From Candidatus Zixiibacteriota bacterium (GTDB lineage: Bacteria; Zixibacteria; MSB-5A5; GN15; FEB-12), in NCBI GenBank assembly GCA_030642845.1, contig DAOWMZ010000166.1, forward strand, positions 1 through 5,422: DNA of 5,422 nt. The letters run 5' to 3'. Shown one piece after another: positions 5,397 to 5,422 of this stretch; position 1 is the stretch's first letter, and every line of letters begins with the position of its first letter. The notes beneath the pieces were generated by a model. It did not search any database, was not told the DNA's origin, and was given only the letters and a program-made list of their open reading frames with translations. A program made the translations under genes and the position numbers.

Positions 5397-5422
5397 ATAA
5401 AACAAGAAGAGCTTTGGGCAGG

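Noticed and set aside
5325..5422. A plus-strand frame open to the window edge (ATG at 5325 or 5334)
   Set aside because: Only about 30 codons are visible, neither ATG has a suitably spaced Shine-Dalgarno, and part of the frame is the repeat half-copy (Trp-Ala-Ala from TGGGCGGCA). A real gene starting here cannot be excluded without the following sequence.

Overview
The window carries five confident protein genes in two convergent blocks, separated and flanked by intergenic DNA full of short palindromic repeats. Base composition is AT-rich (about 40% GC by eye). The gene families are bacterial. A sigma54-activator-type regulator, an MltG homologue and GTGGGCGGCA-type intergenic hairpins would fit an uncultured, FCB-like candidate phylum (Zixibacteria comes to mind from the repeat style). 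That placement is recollection and inference only; no marker gene here settles it.

Plus-strand block (143-3546). Three tightly packed genes encode (i) a soluble sensor-histidine-kinase-like protein, (ii) an NtrC-like protein with receiver, AAA+ and Fis-type helix-turn-helix regions, and (iii) a small GAF-domain protein. Gene 1 overlaps gene 2 by 8 nt, and gene 2 is 7 nt from gene 3, so they almost certainly form one operon. The kinase lacks the phospho-accepting His, the N-box Asn and the G1 box. The NtrC-like protein keeps the Walker A Lys and an intact HTH, but has lost the GAFTGA loop and both Walker B acidic residues, and its receiver is partly degraded. The set looks like a two-component system turned into a regulatory complex that works without phosphotransfer, ATP hydrolysis or sigma54 activation. 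The GAF protein is a plausible ligand sensor or partner.

Convergent intergenic region (3547-3788). No credible gene is present. It holds two copies of a GTGGGCGGCA hairpin repeat, a GGGCAC/GTGCCC hairpin, an inverted pair of a second repeat (GGTG..CTTGCTGTGGG), and a 10-bp perfect palindrome close to the end of mltG. One hairpin followed by T-rich sequence could terminate the plus-strand operon.

Minus-strand block (5211 down to 3789). ruvX (YqgF family) is followed after 1 nt by mltG (endolytic murein transglycosylase), a conserved housekeeping arrangement. ruvX appears to start at TTG.

Right edge (5212-5422). No confident gene is present. It contains two further hairpin repeats in opposite orientation and a truncated GTGGGCGGCA half-copy. 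Copies of this family differ in stem sequence but keep base pairing and the CCCT loop, which points to selection on structure, as in REP/BIME-type elements.
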